This document shows positions 40,077 to 52,607 of a stretch of 64,000 nt of DNA, one piece after another (the first letter of the stretch is position 1; every line of letters begins with the position of its first letter). Where the stretch lies: contig OX442316.1 in the NCBI GenBank assembly GCA_949358305.1, positions 3,224,001-3,288,000 on the forward strand. Reading direction: 5' to 3'. The notes under the pieces were generated by a model. It saw only the letters and a program-made list of their open reading frames with translations, was not told where the DNA came from and did no database searches. The stretch is from Strigamia acuminata (taxonomy: Eukaryota; Arthropoda; Chilopoda; Geophilomorpha; Linotaeniidae). A program made the translations under genes and the position numbers.

Positions 40077-43000
40077 ATGTCAGACAAAGACGAGCAATCC
40101 ACGTCTGAAACCGAGCAGAGAATGCCCGAGAAGGGAAAAAGGACCTCCGACTACCACCTGAGATCGGATGGTCCCGTCCCTGAAATGTCCGCAAAGGCGA
40201 AAGCCCGAGCGAATAAAAGGAGAGCGAAGGCGCAGAAAGAGGAGCAAGCTGCATCGCTCGCGGCCCTAGACGGGCCAGAGCGAGAGCGGGTTCCCTTGAA
40301 TATGCAACCCTTCGAGGATACCGATCCGGAAGCCATAGAAAATCGAGAAGAAATTCGCGACGTATCGCCAGGACGAGTATCGATATTGATGACCGAGGAG
40401 ACGAATGAAGCTCCGAAAATAACGGTCACGGTCGGCACGAACCCATCGCCACCCACGGCTCAGACGTCCGTGGAGCAAACCCCACGAAAAAACGACGGCG
40501 GGACCCCGATAACCCCCCGAGTTACGGCGAGTCCTGCGGTTGTTTCCTTCGAGGTATCTCACCTAATTCGGTTGACACGGCAAGCTGCCCAACTGAAAGC
40601 GATGATAGACATTCCAGTAGGAACGTCAGTCTGGGAATCGATTACTCTACTCACTGACGCTATCTGCGCGGCACAAGCCCCGACGCCGGTCGCAAGACCA
40701 GCAGCGGAGACGCCCATGCCCCAGGTAACGCCCAGTGACACCGGAGGTTTCGCGCCAGACCCCAACCGGGCACTTCACCAATCCAGAGAGAAGGCCCGCG
40801 AAGAAGCCAGACAAGAAGCGACTAATCGCCAACGAAGACTGAGCGCAGAGCGGCGAGAACTCTGGAAGGAAGAGGAAGAAAGGGAGCAACGCGAAAGAAG
40901 AACCACCGAGAGAACAGAAAAACTGGTCCAAAAAATGAGGGAGGAACGAGAAGCTAAAATTCGAAAAGAATGGAACGCCACGGTGGAAGGGCGACATCGA
41001 GAAGCTCAAGAGTACGAGGACCAATTTCAAGCGCTCGTAGCTCAAAGAAAAGCAGAAAAGCTACAAATGTTGCGAGAAGAAGCCATTTTACAACACCAAA
41101 AATGGGAAGAACAACATCGCGAGAGGTTGAGAGAAGAGGAAGCCAGAAAAGAAAAGGAACAGTTCCTGAAAGAGAAAGAGGAATGGGACCGAGTCAGATG
41201 GACCGAAGAGTACAAAGCAAAGAAACAAGCCATAATAGATGAGCAAAAAAGATGGGAAGCCGAAAACTGGGAGAAAGAAACAGAAAAGTTCCAAAAAGAG
41301 TACGAACAAGGTGTCTCGGGCAGGAAGAAAAGGGAAGAAAACCCGAAACGGAAGTCAGAACCCCCAAGCGGCTCTGATACCGACACAGGAGAAGATGCAG
41401 CAAAGCCGGCAAAAACGGCAAAAAGGGGGAAATCTCAAAAGAGAGACGGATCGGTCCCAAAAACAAAGGACCGTCACCCCTCAAAAAGATCCGAGACGGG
41501 AGCAGCCATCGACGCGTTACTCGAAAAGAAAAACGCAAATAAAAATCGGGAACGCCCCGAGAGCGAGGAAAACAGATGGCATTCTTTTTGCGAGAACAAC
41601 GACGGAGGGGAGCCGCCGCCATCCGAAGGCTCGAAACAGAAGAAGGCTGGCGGAGAGACCCCACCGAGAGGGCCGAGGTTTCACCCCCAAGGAGATCCCT
41701 CCGAGCCCTCCGATTCGTCGGACGACGACCATCCGAGTCGACCGTCTACAGGAAGGAGTCAAGAAGGCAGCGATGGGCACCGGTCGAACCGGCCGAATGC
41801 TTCAGACCGCTCTTCCCGGAGCTCCAACCCTCGTTCAGAGGAAGGGAACTTTCAGGACTCATCTGGCCGACATTACACGATGTCTGAGCTAGGCCGAGCC
41901 CTGCTGAACTCTTTCAGAAGAGAAGGAATCGATCTAGGCCATCCAGGCGACGAACATAATCGCGCTGGAGAGAGGGTTAAGCGCAAATATGGCGTACGAA
42001 ACGAACCAAGCAGTGAAGCCACGGGTAACATCCGCTGGCAACACTATATTCAAACGCGATTTGACGGTTCGTGGAAGGCCGGAGACCGCTTCCTGGACGA
42101 AGTAATGCGTATCAAGAAAGCGACAAAAGCCACCGTCGCCGACATGCTAACCCACGGGCTAGTGGAGCTAACTACGGGGTCAGCTCGAGAATGGTACCAG
42201 GGACTGAAAAACCCAACCTGGGACGATTTTCTCGTCCGTTTCGATCTCCGATACGGCGAGACTCCAGACGAGATCAGTAACAAATTACGGGGTCTACGAC
42301 AAGCCCCAGGAGAAACATTAGCCGACTACGACGCCCGAGCGAAACTCCTGTTTGCAAGAGCGCCGTACGAAATAAACCCCGCTGGTTTTACGATGATCTT
42401 TTACGGAGGATTATCGGCCCACTCGCAAAGAATTCTGCTAGACATGCGTGCACCCCGCACTGGCGATTACCAAGATGTCAGTAACTATCTTCTAACAAAC
42501 ACGTTAGAAATAGAACAGCGGTATTACGCCACTCTGCCCCCGGAAGAAGCTGACGCGCACGAGAAGCGGTTGCAGACGAGCGCCGAACGCCACAAGACCT
42601 CAGAAAAATTAATGAGGCCAAGTGAATATTTGAGCGGCATAATGAGTCTCACCGAAGCATCCTTCGGACGAATGCTGACGCCTAAAGCAGGCAGTATTCT
42701 TCCAGCCAACCCGATAGCTGCCCCAAAGAAAGCACCGGCAGCGACGGCGATGCAGGTGACCTCGACGGACTCCACCCAGATGGAGAAAGTCGAAGAGACA
42801 ACACCTCTCGCCACGGCTAAAGAAGAGGAGCCAGCATCGAGCGACGAGGAAGCCCTAAATGAGCACCTCGAAAACTTATCGACGGGATGCGACGATCAAG
42901 GTCCCTATTTGCACCATGCACACCGGGCCTTGGCAATCACACAATTCAGAGCACACGTGCAAGCAACAAAAGCGAGAGGAGCATTGGGAGGAAAAAGACG

Positions 43001-43217
43001 ATTCCCGACGCCCTTCGTCCCGAAAAAACCGGGATTCACTCCCACAGGGGATAAAAGTAACATCAAATGTTACAGCTGTGGAGAATACGGCCACTACTCA
43101 GATAAATGTGAGAAAACCGTCAAAGAAAAGGACATCATGCAAACCATGATGAAAATGATGATGGAGTTAAGAACTGATCTGGCAAAAAACTTCCAAGCGC
43201 AGGCGTCGCCGAAATAA
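40077..43217 (+). CDS. gag: Element 2 Gag polyprotein (1046 aa)
   Basis: ATG at 40077. Same organisation as in element 1: a basic N terminus, a long Glu/Arg-rich coiled coil (about residues 230-420), and a low-complexity Ser/Pro/Asp region. The capsid-like domain has TRFDGSWKAGDRFLDEVM and AREWYQGLKNPTWDDF. A zinc knuckle CYSCGEYGHYSDKC lies near the C terminus. FDGSW-x2-G-x2-FLDEVM is shared with element 1 Gag, which confirms close relationship. It ends at TAA 43215-43217 downstream of the slippery site. Confidence 0.92.
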   Translation: MSDKDEQSTSETEQRMPEKGKRTSDYHLRSDGPVPEMSAKAKARANKRRAKAQKEEQAASLAALDGPERERVPLNMQPFEDTDPEAIENREEIRDVSPGRVSILMTEETNEAPKITVTVGTNPSPPTAQTSVEQTPRKNDGGTPITPRVTASPAVVSFEVSHLIRLTRQAAQLKAMIDIPVGTSVWESITLLTDAICAAQAPTPVARPAAETPMPQVTPSDTGGFAPDPNRALHQSREKAREEARQEATNRQRRLSAERRELWKEEEEREQRERRTTERTEKLVQKMREEREAKIRKEWNATVEGRHREAQEYEDQFQALVAQRKAEKLQMLREEAILQHQKWEEQHRERLREEEARKEKEQFLKEKEEWDRVRWTEEYKAKKQAIIDEQKRWEAENWEKETEKFQKEYEQGVSGRKKREENPKRKSEPPSGSDTDTGEDAAKPAKTAKRGKSQKRDGSVPKTKDRHPSKRSETGAAIDALLEKKNANKNRERPESEENRWHSFCENNDGGEPPPSEGSKQKKAGGETPPRGPRFHPQGDPSEPSDSSDDDHPSRPSTGRSQEGSDGHRSNRPNASDRSSRSSNPRSEEGNFQDSSGRHYTMSELGRALLNSFRREGIDLGHPGDEHNRAGERVKRKYGVRNEPSSEATGNIRWQHYIQTRFDGSWKAGDRFLDEVMRIKKATKATVADMLTHGLVELTTGSAREWYQGLKNPTWDDFLVRFDLRYGETPDEISNKLRGLRQAPGETLADYDARAKLLFARAPYEINPAGFTMIFYGGLSAHSQRILLDMRAPRTGDYQDVSNYLLTNTLEIEQRYYATLPPEEADAHEKRLQTSAERHKTSEKLMRPSEYLSGIMSLTEASFGRMLTPKAGSILPANPIAAPKKAPAATAMQVTSTDSTQMEKVEETTPLATAKEEEPASSDEEALNEHLENLSTGCDDQGPYLHHAHRALAITQFRAHVQATKARGALGGKRRFPTPFVPKKPGFTPTGDKSNIKCYSCGEYGHYSDKCEKTVKEKDIMQTMMKMMMELRTDLAKNFQAQASPK

Positions 43218-43235
43218 ATTCAGCTTCGTCTGCGC
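43184..43235 (+). promoter_or_regulatory. -1 ribosomal frameshift signal, element 2 gag/pol
   Basis: A AAA AAC at 43184-43190 in gag phase (GCA AAA AAC), then a 6-nt spacer. A 9-bp stem pairs GCGCAGGCG (43197-43205) with CGTCTGCGC (43227-43235), including one G-U pair. The -1 frame is open from here through pol. Slippery site and spacer match element 1 exactly while stem sequences differ. Confidence 0.8.
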
Positions 43236-46200
43236 CAGCCGCGGAAATTAAAAAGAAGAAATATCACACTGGACCCGCAGGTCATGCCTTGGCAGAGGCA
43301 CAGATCAAAGACCGCATACAGATCGTTCCGAAGAAGGAGGAAAAAGTGACGTTAACGAGTATGCAAGTGAGAACGAAACCGGAGGTCGACATGGATTGGA
43401 CGGACCTTCCGTTCAATCTGGAGGTTGAGCCCCAGACATTACGCGTATTTCACTGCAATGTCACGAAAGCACATTGCGAAACTCTGTGTATGCTGCCAGT
43501 GGAGATAGAAAACCAAAAATTGTTCGGTCTACTGGATTCAGGAGCGGATCGTTCATTCATATCCGAAGATATAGTAAAAGACTTGGATATTGGAAAGAAG
43601 GTGGCACAAGTGAACGCGAACGTAGAATTGCTCACCGCCAACGGCTACGTCAAGCCGAAGGGCGTAGTTCGCATCATGATCGACTGGACGGGGGGGAACC
43701 TGTCCCACCCCTTCATAGTCTTGCCATCCCACGACAAAGTATTCCTCCTAGGGATGGACATCATGGCGAAACTGAAAATTCAGCCAAACCCGATAACCCG
43801 TTCATGGAACTGGATAAGTCCCGAGGGAGAACGGTCAGTCCCCGTAGTTCCCCAAAAATTACTGGACGAAGCCAAGGACAAAGAGGAATACGGAAGAGGA
43901 TTGCGAAAATTCGTCCAAGATTACGATTTCGCAGCCTTCACTCTGGAATTACAGAGGAGTAACGTCGTGGACACCCTGGTCGGGGAGGCAGCACTGCGTG
44001 TTAACGAGGCATCGCTACTAAGGCGAGTGCTTCGAAAGCATGAAAGAATTCTGACCAAGACACCTGGTCGAACGACGGAAGCAACACACGAAATAGTCTT
44101 AACCACAGACAAGCCGATTCGAGTGCCTTACAAGGGGATGAACCCCCAGAAAAGAGACATCGTGACGCAAATGTGCCAAGACATGCTCGACAAGGGCATA
44201 GTAACGCAAGCCCTGGGCGAATACGCCATGCGGATCGTCCTGGTGATGCGTCCAGGCTCGGAACCTCGACTATGCATTGATTATCGCCCCCTGAACGCGA
44301 TAACGGTTATAGACCCGATTCAGATGCCGTCTATAGACTCGATCCTCCGGGAACTGAGCCCGTTCAAGTGGGTAACCACCATGGACCTGTCAAAGGGGTA
44401 TTGGCAAGTGGAGCTAAAACCCGAAGACAAACTGAAAACGGCTTTCTACTCCCCGATAGGAAGACTAATGTTCAACGTGATGCCGTTCGGGCTTGTAAAC
44501 GCCCCGAGCACGTTCCAGAAACTGATCGAAAGCGTGTTGGGAGATATGCTGCACGACTTCGTGTGGGCGTATCTCGACGACATCATAATAACGTCGGACA
44601 CATTCGAAGAACATATAGACCACATCGATAGAGTGGTCTCTCGCCTAGCCAAGGCAGGACTCCACATCCATCCAGGGAAGAGCAAGTTTTGCAGGAAAGA
44701 GCTTGCCTTCCTAGGATATCGAATAGGAGTCGAGGGAATCGCGATTGACCCCGAAAAAGTCAAAGCAATAAACGGATTCCCCGCCCCCGAAGATATAAAA
44801 GGTGTCCAGAGATTCATGGGCATGGTCAATTTCTTCGGCCGACTACTCTCTGGTCTGGCTGAAGTGGCCGCGCCTATAACGGATCTCTTACGAACGGATA
44901 AAGAGTTTGAGTGGACGGTCCAGTGCGAGGCCGCATTTAGCACTATCAAGCAAATGCTGGCTGACGTCGAAAAGATGCCATTGCCGGACCTAAACCGACC
45001 GTTCGTGTTGCACACCGACGCGAGTAAAATCGGACTGGGTGCAGCCCTTCTGCAGACCCACGTGTACAACGGAATCTCGCAAGAAGTACCCTGTATGTTT
45101 ATAAGCAGAAAAATACAGGGCGCGGAGAAAAATTATACGGCAACGGAACTAGAATGCCTAGCCGTAATTTGGGCAGTTCGGAAATTTCGCGACTATCTGG
45201 AGTACACGAACTTCGAGGTTCAGACAGATCACCAGGCACTAAGCTGGTTGATGAAGCTCAAGGAACCCTCCGGCCGACTCGCACGATGGCAACTGGAGTT
45301 AATGGCGTGCGATATAACAATTACGTACCGCCCCGGGAAGTACAATCATGTGGCCGACGCCCTCTCGAGAGCCCCAGCCTCTGACCCCCAGGGACCAGAC
45401 GACGACGGCGAGGACGACACCCACCTCTTGTACTGCCCGACTCCACGGAGAATATGGCGTTTGCGAAAGGCGAACGAGCTACCAGTGATGGAGCCTGAAG
45501 ATAGAACGTTTTGTGGTTTTTGGACTCGAACATACCAGCCAGCTGGGACAAACAATTCAACATCCGAAATTCAATCTCCGCCCCCCGGAGAAACCCACAA
45601 AACACTACTACGCGCCTTCACAGCAAAAATTGAAGAAAAAACACAATACGCTCCACCCACGAGACGTGAGTTCGTCGAACACCAGGCAGCAGACACAAAA
45701 TGTCAAATTATAACGCAATATTTGCTGAACGGCGAATTTCCGGAAGGGATGACAAACCCACACCGCCGGAAACAGTTCGTCAAAGAAGCAACAAGCTACC
45801 TCATAGATGATGAACTCCTGGTAAAATACCACCCGACGTTTCAAGATGACCTCAGCGGAGCGGGAAACTCGGTTAAAGTGGTCGTGCCGGCATCGCTGCA
45901 CACCCGACTGTTGTGGCTGATGCACGGACACCCGCTCGCCAGCCATTCTGGCGTGGCGAGGACCCTTTATCGAGTAAAACAACTTTTCTTCTGGCCGGGC
46001 GCGCGGCAAAAGATAACGAAATTTATCCGACACTGCCCCCGGTGCCAAGCGTGCAGACCGCGAGATAAAGTGGCCAGAAACGCCATGTCTCTCGGACCCT
46101 ACGCACCGTTTGACTGCTTAAGCATAGACTTGATGGGCCCCAAGCCCACAACGGGAAACAAGAACATGTATATTCTCGTAATTATGGACGTGGCCACCCG

Positions 46201-47320
46201 ATGGCCGGAGCTGTACGCCCTCGCGAAGCCCTCGGCTGAAAACATAGTCGAGTGCCTTTACGACGTGGCAATGCGATTTGGGTTTCCCAGAAAACTCATT
46301 TCGGATAACGGCCCCCAATTCCGATCGAGAATATATAAGGACTTCTGTAGAAAATTTAAAATGGATGCATCAAACACCTCCACGTATAATCCTCAGACAA
46401 ACCCAGTCGAGAGATTAAATAAAGACATAAAATATGCGCTGACAGTATTCACCGATATTCACAATCGATGGGACGAATACCTGCGAGAAATCGCTTTCAG
46501 CATTCGCTCAACCGTGTCAAGAACACGCGAATTCTCACCGGCGTACCTCAACTTCGCCCGCGAATTAAGGATGCCATGGGACCCACGCGTTGCCGAAGCT
46601 GTTAACGTATTAGACCCATCGAGCCCACACGAGTACGTGTGCCGGTTGGAACAGACTATATCCGACACATACCAGCATATGATGGCGCATATTTTCAACA
46701 TGAGAGAAAGAATCGCAGATAAAGAAGGCGATCTCGCTTTCGCGAACTTTAAAGTGAATGATCTAGTGTGGAAGGAGGCACACACGTTGTCCAATGCAGC
46801 GAGGGGCATCGCCGCAGGTTTAGCCGACAAGAGGGACGGTCCCTATGTAATTGTGGCCGAACACGGCGGCAACGCATACCAACTACGCCGCTTAGAGGAC
46901 AACAAAAATTTTCAGTCGATACATGGCCGAGATTTAAGGCCATATCTGCCAGAGTTTCCCCAAGAAATCTGGCTGGAAGGTCAGACACACAGCGGCCAAG
47001 GGGGCACCGTGGTCGACACGTTCCAAAAAACAAATGAAGCTGAAAATATAGCGGAGGACGAGGATGAATTCTTCGACGCCGAATCTCCGGCCGACGAGGC
47101 TCCAGCACAGCCGGAGCAAGCAATTTCGGAGAGGGAGGAAGCAGAAGAAAGTACTTCTGAAATGGAAAATAAAAAAATTAGTAATGAGAAAAATGCCAAC
47201 ACATCGGAGATGAACGAGCAAGTAGAGTCACGATCTACGAGCACGTCGAAAATCAACCTTCGACCACGACGAAGCAATAATCCGTTCATTCGGGACGGCA
47301 AAGTCGTGGGGAAGAACTAA
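43191..47320 (+). CDS. pol: Element 2 Pol polyprotein: protease, RT, RNase H, integrase
   Basis: Reached by -1 shift; the first ATG in the frame is at 43289. Protease LLDSGADRS (D about residue 83 from that Met), RT with YLDD near 428-431, RNase H (HTDASKIGLG, ATELECLAVIWA), and integrase zinc finger HGHPLASHSG ... HCPRCQAC. The core motifs are SIDLMGP, SDNGPQF and NPVERLN, with 34 residues between the last D and E as in element 1. The acidic tail ends at TAA 47318-47320. The frame is complete and the catalytic motifs are intact. Confidence 0.95.
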
Positions 47321-47700
47321 AAATAAAAGAAAATGTGATAACATGGAGCGGAGGCCTTGTAAAATAAAAAGATTTACTTACGAGAGCTGCTGCACATGTT
47401 GAGACGCGAAAAATTAGCTAAATCCAAACTTCGCAACGAATTGTCGCAGTCACCACTAACAGACGAGAAGTTATGACGTAGCGGGCGACCACGTGACAAC
47501 GAAACCACGCGGTCGACCCCGTAGCGTCATTGCCAGCACGGCGGATCTCGCAAAATACGAGACGCGTTCGAGACCCACAATTCTCAGCGTCGATAGGCCC
47601 AGTTTCCGACTGTTTTTAACACGACGAGACGTGTTTTTGCTTCTCCCCCAAAGAGAAAGACAAAGACCTCTCAAACAAAACTTCATTTTCCTAAATTGAA

Positions 47701-50700
47701 ATGGCCGATCGACGCAACCCACGATTAGAGCCGAGCGCATCGTCGAGAGACGAGAGCGACGGCCTAATCGTAAATGCAGAAGAAGATGAGAATTGGGACG
47801 AACAACCGCCGTTGCAGGTAAATTAGTGTGATTTCCCCAGAGAAATCACATAATTCTTTGAATCTGTTGCATCCAACCCAGATTGGAGCGTGACTTGTGA
47901 CTGATATATTTCTTTCTGTTTTATTGTTGATTTAAGGCTGGCTAAAAACCCGAGAGTGGACCCAGATTCACCTCGGAGTCAAGGCCGCCAAAAAACTAGA
48001 ACAAAGGAAGTGTTCGCGGAATGGCGTCGTGGCAAACCAAAACCAAAACTAAAGGTTTTCCTTCTTTTAAATTTAAACATCGTAATAAATTAAAATACGA
48101 TTAGAGTTAAAATAAAAAAGTTTAACGTAAGAAATTAAAATTTAACGATCGGTTTTGCCTGCGACCCCTTCCAAAAAAGCGGATCACCTGAGTTCAAAAG
48201 TAGTGTTGGATCAGCGCTACGACGGCGGAGATCATCGCAGAACTGCGAAACAAGAAAATAAGACCGACGGCCGCAACAAAAGAAAGGAGTTGCTGCCACC
48301 GTCGATCTTGAGCATATTTCTGATCCCCATCGTTAACTGGGATTTATTATATTAATCTTGTGATCTAAAATTATTCAGGTCGACCCGCTAGAATCGTGGG
48401 ACGCCCTGCCTCCGACGGCGTCAACCGCCAACAACATCTTTCGCGGAGCCCTGCCGATTTACCTGCGGCAGGCCTATCCTGCAGAGACCAGCGCCTGGAA
48501 AATCCGATTGATGTATTCCAGGACCCTCGAGGAAAAATTCGAGCGATCAAAAACGCTGGTCGAGTGCATGACGAAGGAGATGAGGGAGCGAGTGGGGCCG
48601 CGGATCCCACCCGATGCGGATCCGCCGAGCCCCGTTTACTCCGGGTACCTGGAAGAGGCTTACCCAGGCACGGTGGCCGAGCTGCACACCTCCCATAGGT
48701 GGAGCGAGGCCCCGACCTTGGCAGCCCGCCAGAGAATAGTGGACGACGAGATCAAACGCTTAAAGCGCACCGAGACTCACGGAGTAACCCGAGTTCTCGA
48801 GAGAAACGGTTTCTCCCCCGAAGAAATCCGTAGATGGCTTCGCGACATCGAAGAAGATCATCTGACACCCAGATGGATACCGCCGGCGAATTTTACGGCC
48901 ACGCAGTCTGAGATGTGGCAGTTATACCACGCTGGTATCCTGGGAAGTCGCCGCCATCACAGAAGATCGAAGCGTCCGGCGGAGTCCGCCCCACGCGGAC
49001 CCGCACGAAGAAGACAGGCCGTCTCCCCAATAGAGGCCGGCCCGTCAACGAGCCGCGACTACCGCAGCCGCTCGAGCAGCTCCAGTTCCCGAACTCGAGT
49101 TGTCGTGCGCTCGGAGTGTCGCCGAGTAGTAACGCTCGAGCCTGCCTCGCCAGACGACGCGCGGGCTGAGCGAACAGTCGAATCTTCCGCCCACTGGGCT
49201 GCGAGGACCGAGACACACCAAGATCGAGGAAAGAAAAGATCCTCGTTGTTCATGGCGATTACCACACAGTCGTCAGATCAATCCTCGTCGCGACGAACCG
49301 TCTCATCACACCAGAGACCGAATTCTCCGACGGACGTCCCCCAGAGGACGGCCCAACGAAGATCCGTCGCAGCCAGCACCCGGAGGAATCGAAAGCGCAA
49401 AGTACGTCAGAAGTTGCGAGCACAATCCCTGATAGCTAAGGGATTAGAGAAGGAGCGAGAGATGGCCGCCGCGAAACGGTCCGAACCCCAGAGTCTCGGA
49501 CCCACGGCTGGACCGTCCAGGCGCCAAGCAGAGATTGATTTGGGAGAGTTGACGGAAGAGCAAATGTCCCCAGATGAGTCGGACAAAGATGGGCCGGTTA
49601 CAAAACAGGATCTGGCCGTAGCATTGAAGAACGCCTTCCGAGGATACGCGGCCAACCGGCCGTCGGGCTCAACACCGGCTGTGCCCACCGCGCTTGTGCC
49701 CCCACAAGTGCAATCGCGATGGCCGCCACTCCTCGAGGGTACAAACCCAGCCGTGACCGCTTGGACCCCTCCCCGGATGATTCCGGTGGGGGATCCAGCT
49801 CCGAAGCGGGTCAGATACGATAATCTACCCGGGCTGGGCCGTCCACCGTCACCCCCAACGCCACGAGTGTGTCGACCTTATCGCAACGCCGAATGGTACG
49901 CCCAGCGAGAGATGGACGCTCGATGCCGGCGTGAAGCGGCCTATCCCCCACTCAGCGAGCTACAAGAATATCTGGCCGAATACGAGAACCCCGCGATTGC
50001 CGAGTTGGCCATACGACAGGCCGACGCCGCCCAAACCCACCACATCAATTGGGCGATCGAACAGATGCGGACGCTGTCACAACAATTCAGTGGCAATCCG
50101 GACCGCGCTCACCCCTGCCATCGGAGCGGTTTGAATTTGGCAGTGACGAACGTCATGGCCCAGCTGCTGTCCCTGGGCGTCTTCTTGGACAGTCGGCAGG
50201 CTATGGCGGCCTGGACAATCGTCGACCGTGAGGGAGTTCACCTTCCTCGGGCGTTGTACCAGGTATGGGCCGGATGGACTCCTGAGCCCGCCTCGCTGCG
50301 CTTCGACCTGGCCAGGAATACGGAGAACCCAGGCCTGCAGTTTTCGAAGATGCGTTCGTTGGCATTCCGCTACCGGAACCCCGGAGTCCACCCTTCCTTG
50401 TTGCGAACAATTCGGGAGGCTCCGGAGATACCGGGAACGACAGCGAGCCTCCCACAGGCCATCGTGACCGCCCCCCCAGAGGCGGCGGTCCAACCATACA
50501 TACCGACCCCAAAGCCGGTATTCCCAAAGGAGAAGCGGTATGCGAATCGACCCAAATTGATTCCGAAGCGCTCCAACCGAGGACCGCGAACTCCTCCGCT
50601 GCCCTCTCCTTCGCCACCAGCGGCAGAGCTGGCCGCTCTTACAACAGAGCCGGCTACGCCACCGTTGGAGAGTCCAATGGAGATTCCACTTCCTCCATCG

Positions 50701-51165
50701 CCTCCGCCGCCCCCAGCAGCGCAGCTTTATTTGAGGCTGGGAGTGGAATACCCCTTCCTTCAGATGTCGGAGTTCACGCGACAACGCATCATTGACTCCG
50801 ATGATCACGGCGAGTCGGTCCTCAAATGGCTGAACAGAGAGGCCCGATCTACCATGGACGCCGTCTTCCATCGCCGAATCTTGCGAGCCCACCGGAAACC
50901 CGGATCGAGCGCCGAGTCGCGAAGGATCCGGCTCGTTCCCGACCGATTCCCGGCATCCACCCGGATTTGGATCCACGAACGTACGGGACTGATTGGCGAG
51001 CCGGTCGGCGGTCACCCGCAGTACTTCATCAGCGAGCGACAGAATCCTGCGGATCTGACAACCTCTCTGCCCCCGGATTTACCACCGCCGCCCCCGGCAG
51101 TGCCACCAGTGATCCTCCGCCCATGCAGAGGAGTGCTGCCGGCTCTTCGCAGAGGAGAGCGATAA
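47701..51165 (+). CDS. Element 2 spliced ORF3 (about 967 aa, unknown function)
   Basis: Exon 1 is 47701-47817 (MADRRNPRLEPSASSRDES...) with donor CAG/GTAAAT. Exon 2 is 48379-51165 after acceptor TTATTCAG; the join is in phase 0. The first about 230 residues resemble element 1 ORF3: SWDALPPT, NNIFRG, SAW, and TQSEMWQLYHAGIL against TDIAQVWLHLNVG. Arg/Ser-rich and Pro-rich regions follow, then a second globular-looking segment (QLLSLGVFLDSRQAMAAWTI) and a Pro-rich end. There is no membrane segment or signal peptide, so it is not a typical envelope. I do not recognise any enzyme motif. Confidence 0.65.
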
Positions 51166-51196
51166 AATTGAGATCGCTCCGATCCGAGATCGAAGC

Positions 51197-51209
51197 TGGG
51201 GGAGGGACG
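51197..51209 (+). promoter_or_regulatory. Element 2 polypurine tract
   Basis: GGGGGAGGGA followed by CG just before the right LTR. Confidence 0.7.
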
Positions 51210-52029
51210 TGTGGTGACCCAGTTGGATAAGTGTCCCCCCAGGGCGGATGCTTGTCCTCTGAGTCACTGTGATTGAAGAGTCGTTCCCCCCCGAGTTGGC
51301 TCCACCTCCCCATGGCAGGTGTGTGCCCCGAGGGGGAGGAAGCGGCTGATGGTCAGCCCCCATTGGTTGATCGCCGGCCCTTCACCCCACTGCATAAAAG
51401 GCTGTGTTTCCCGCCTAAAGTCAGAACTTACACAAACGACACCAAGAACACAGCAACTACCTCACCGTCAGGCCAACTTCAACTACAAGTTAGGATTGAT
51501 CGAGGATCGCTGAGTAAAGTGCAAACTGTAACTCTCACGAAGTCACTTGCGAGCTATTCCTGCGAAAGCACGAGAATAGCCCTTGTGAAATCACCCAGAA
51601 TAATCGCCCAGACGATTATTCGCCGAAGTAAGTGTCCGAGTGCTTTGTAGGGAACCCCAAAGTTCCTAGACGAGGCCTCTGCGACGCTAAACAAACCCTA
51701 GACAACAGGCACGGATAGAAGACTCGAAAGAGCATTCCACCGCGTCCGTGAAGACGAATCCGTGACGAATTGACGACAACTCGAGACGCCGCCTTTGTTC
51801 CGCCGACCACGCGGAATCGACGACGCCATCTTGAGAAATCCTTTGTTCGACGCTGACCACGTCGACTCTAGAATTATTACTGAGTGTATTTTAAAGGCAT
51901 AAAGCCTGGTGAATAAATTACCTGTTTATTTACATACATTTGGTATTCATTTGGGTATTTACATAATTGATCACAGGTAAAGTATTACACGTTAGCGCTA
52001 TTTAAACCTATACCAAGTAGGACGCGACA
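51210..52029 (+). repeat. Element 2 right LTR
   Basis: 820 bp, same ends as the left LTR, followed by the AATG duplication. Confidence 0.95.
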
Positions 52030-52033
52030 AATG

Positions 52034-52607
52034 TTGAGTGTTTATTTAATGATAAAACATTGATTGATAACGATTCCATTAGAGGCAATGTGTTTTTTCT
52101 GGTTTATGTTGAGGTTTATGTTAATTTTGATGATTAATAGTATAAAGATTTATTTCAGAATAAGTGATTGGTGAAGTTTGGTTATAGTGAATGTGTGGAA
52201 GTGCATTATAGAGTAGTGGAAATAAAAATTATAGTGCATTTCAAGGCTTAATAGTGGATAAACCAGTGAAGCTTACACAGACACAAACGGACGGTTTACT
52301 AGATTTACAGAACCAAGAATTACAAAGATTAGTGGATAACCCTAATATAACCAAAACTAGGAAGAAATCAAAATCACATTCGGGATCGGAAGTAAAGGAG
52401 GAAGATCCAGTTGTTGAAATAAAGGAGGAAGATCAATTTCAAGATTCATTATCGCAACAAGAACTTGATTTGTCCTCACCTTTGAAATTAATAAAACCAA
52501 AAGAGTTGAAATCGATTTTTGAGTTACTAACACCAATAAAGACTATACAAACACCTTTATTAAAAACTAATACACAAGGATCCACATCAAAAGGAATAGT
52601 ATCCAAG
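52034..52607 (+). other. Element 3 leader, second part, with open frame upstream of gag ATG
   Basis: Resumes the element 3 leader. The gag frame is already open from 52212 but lacks an ATG until 52608. The intervening translation (VKLTQTQTDGLLDLQNQ) looks protein-like, so a spliced or non-AUG start is possible. Confidence 0.5.

Larger units (their letters stand above)
39163..52029 (+). mobile_element. Element 2: complete Ty3/gypsy LTR retrotransposon (12,867 bp) nested in element 3
   Basis: 820-bp LTRs (TGTGGTGACCC ... GACGCGACA) and the 4-bp duplication AATG at 39159-39162 and 52030-52033. It has the same gene plan as element 1: gag, frameshift, pol, spliced ORF3, purine tract. Only one LTR difference was noticed (A at 39202, T at 51249), so it is very young. 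It must be younger than element 3, which it interrupts. It is GC-richer than the host. Confidence 0.96.

Noticed and set aside
41194-41892. Overlapping frames of 156 and 217 aa within element 2 gag
   Set aside because: Alternative frames of the Arg/Glu-rich gag coding region with no recognisable domain.
50077-51015. A 312-aa minus-strand frame in element 2 ORF3
   Set aside because: Antisense to the plus-strand ORF3, which has homology to element 1 and splice sites; the antisense frame is an effect of GC-rich codon use.
47701-51165. Element 2 ORF3 as a retroviral-type envelope
   Set aside because: No signal peptide, membrane anchor or protease cleavage motif is visible; composition is Pro/Arg-rich.
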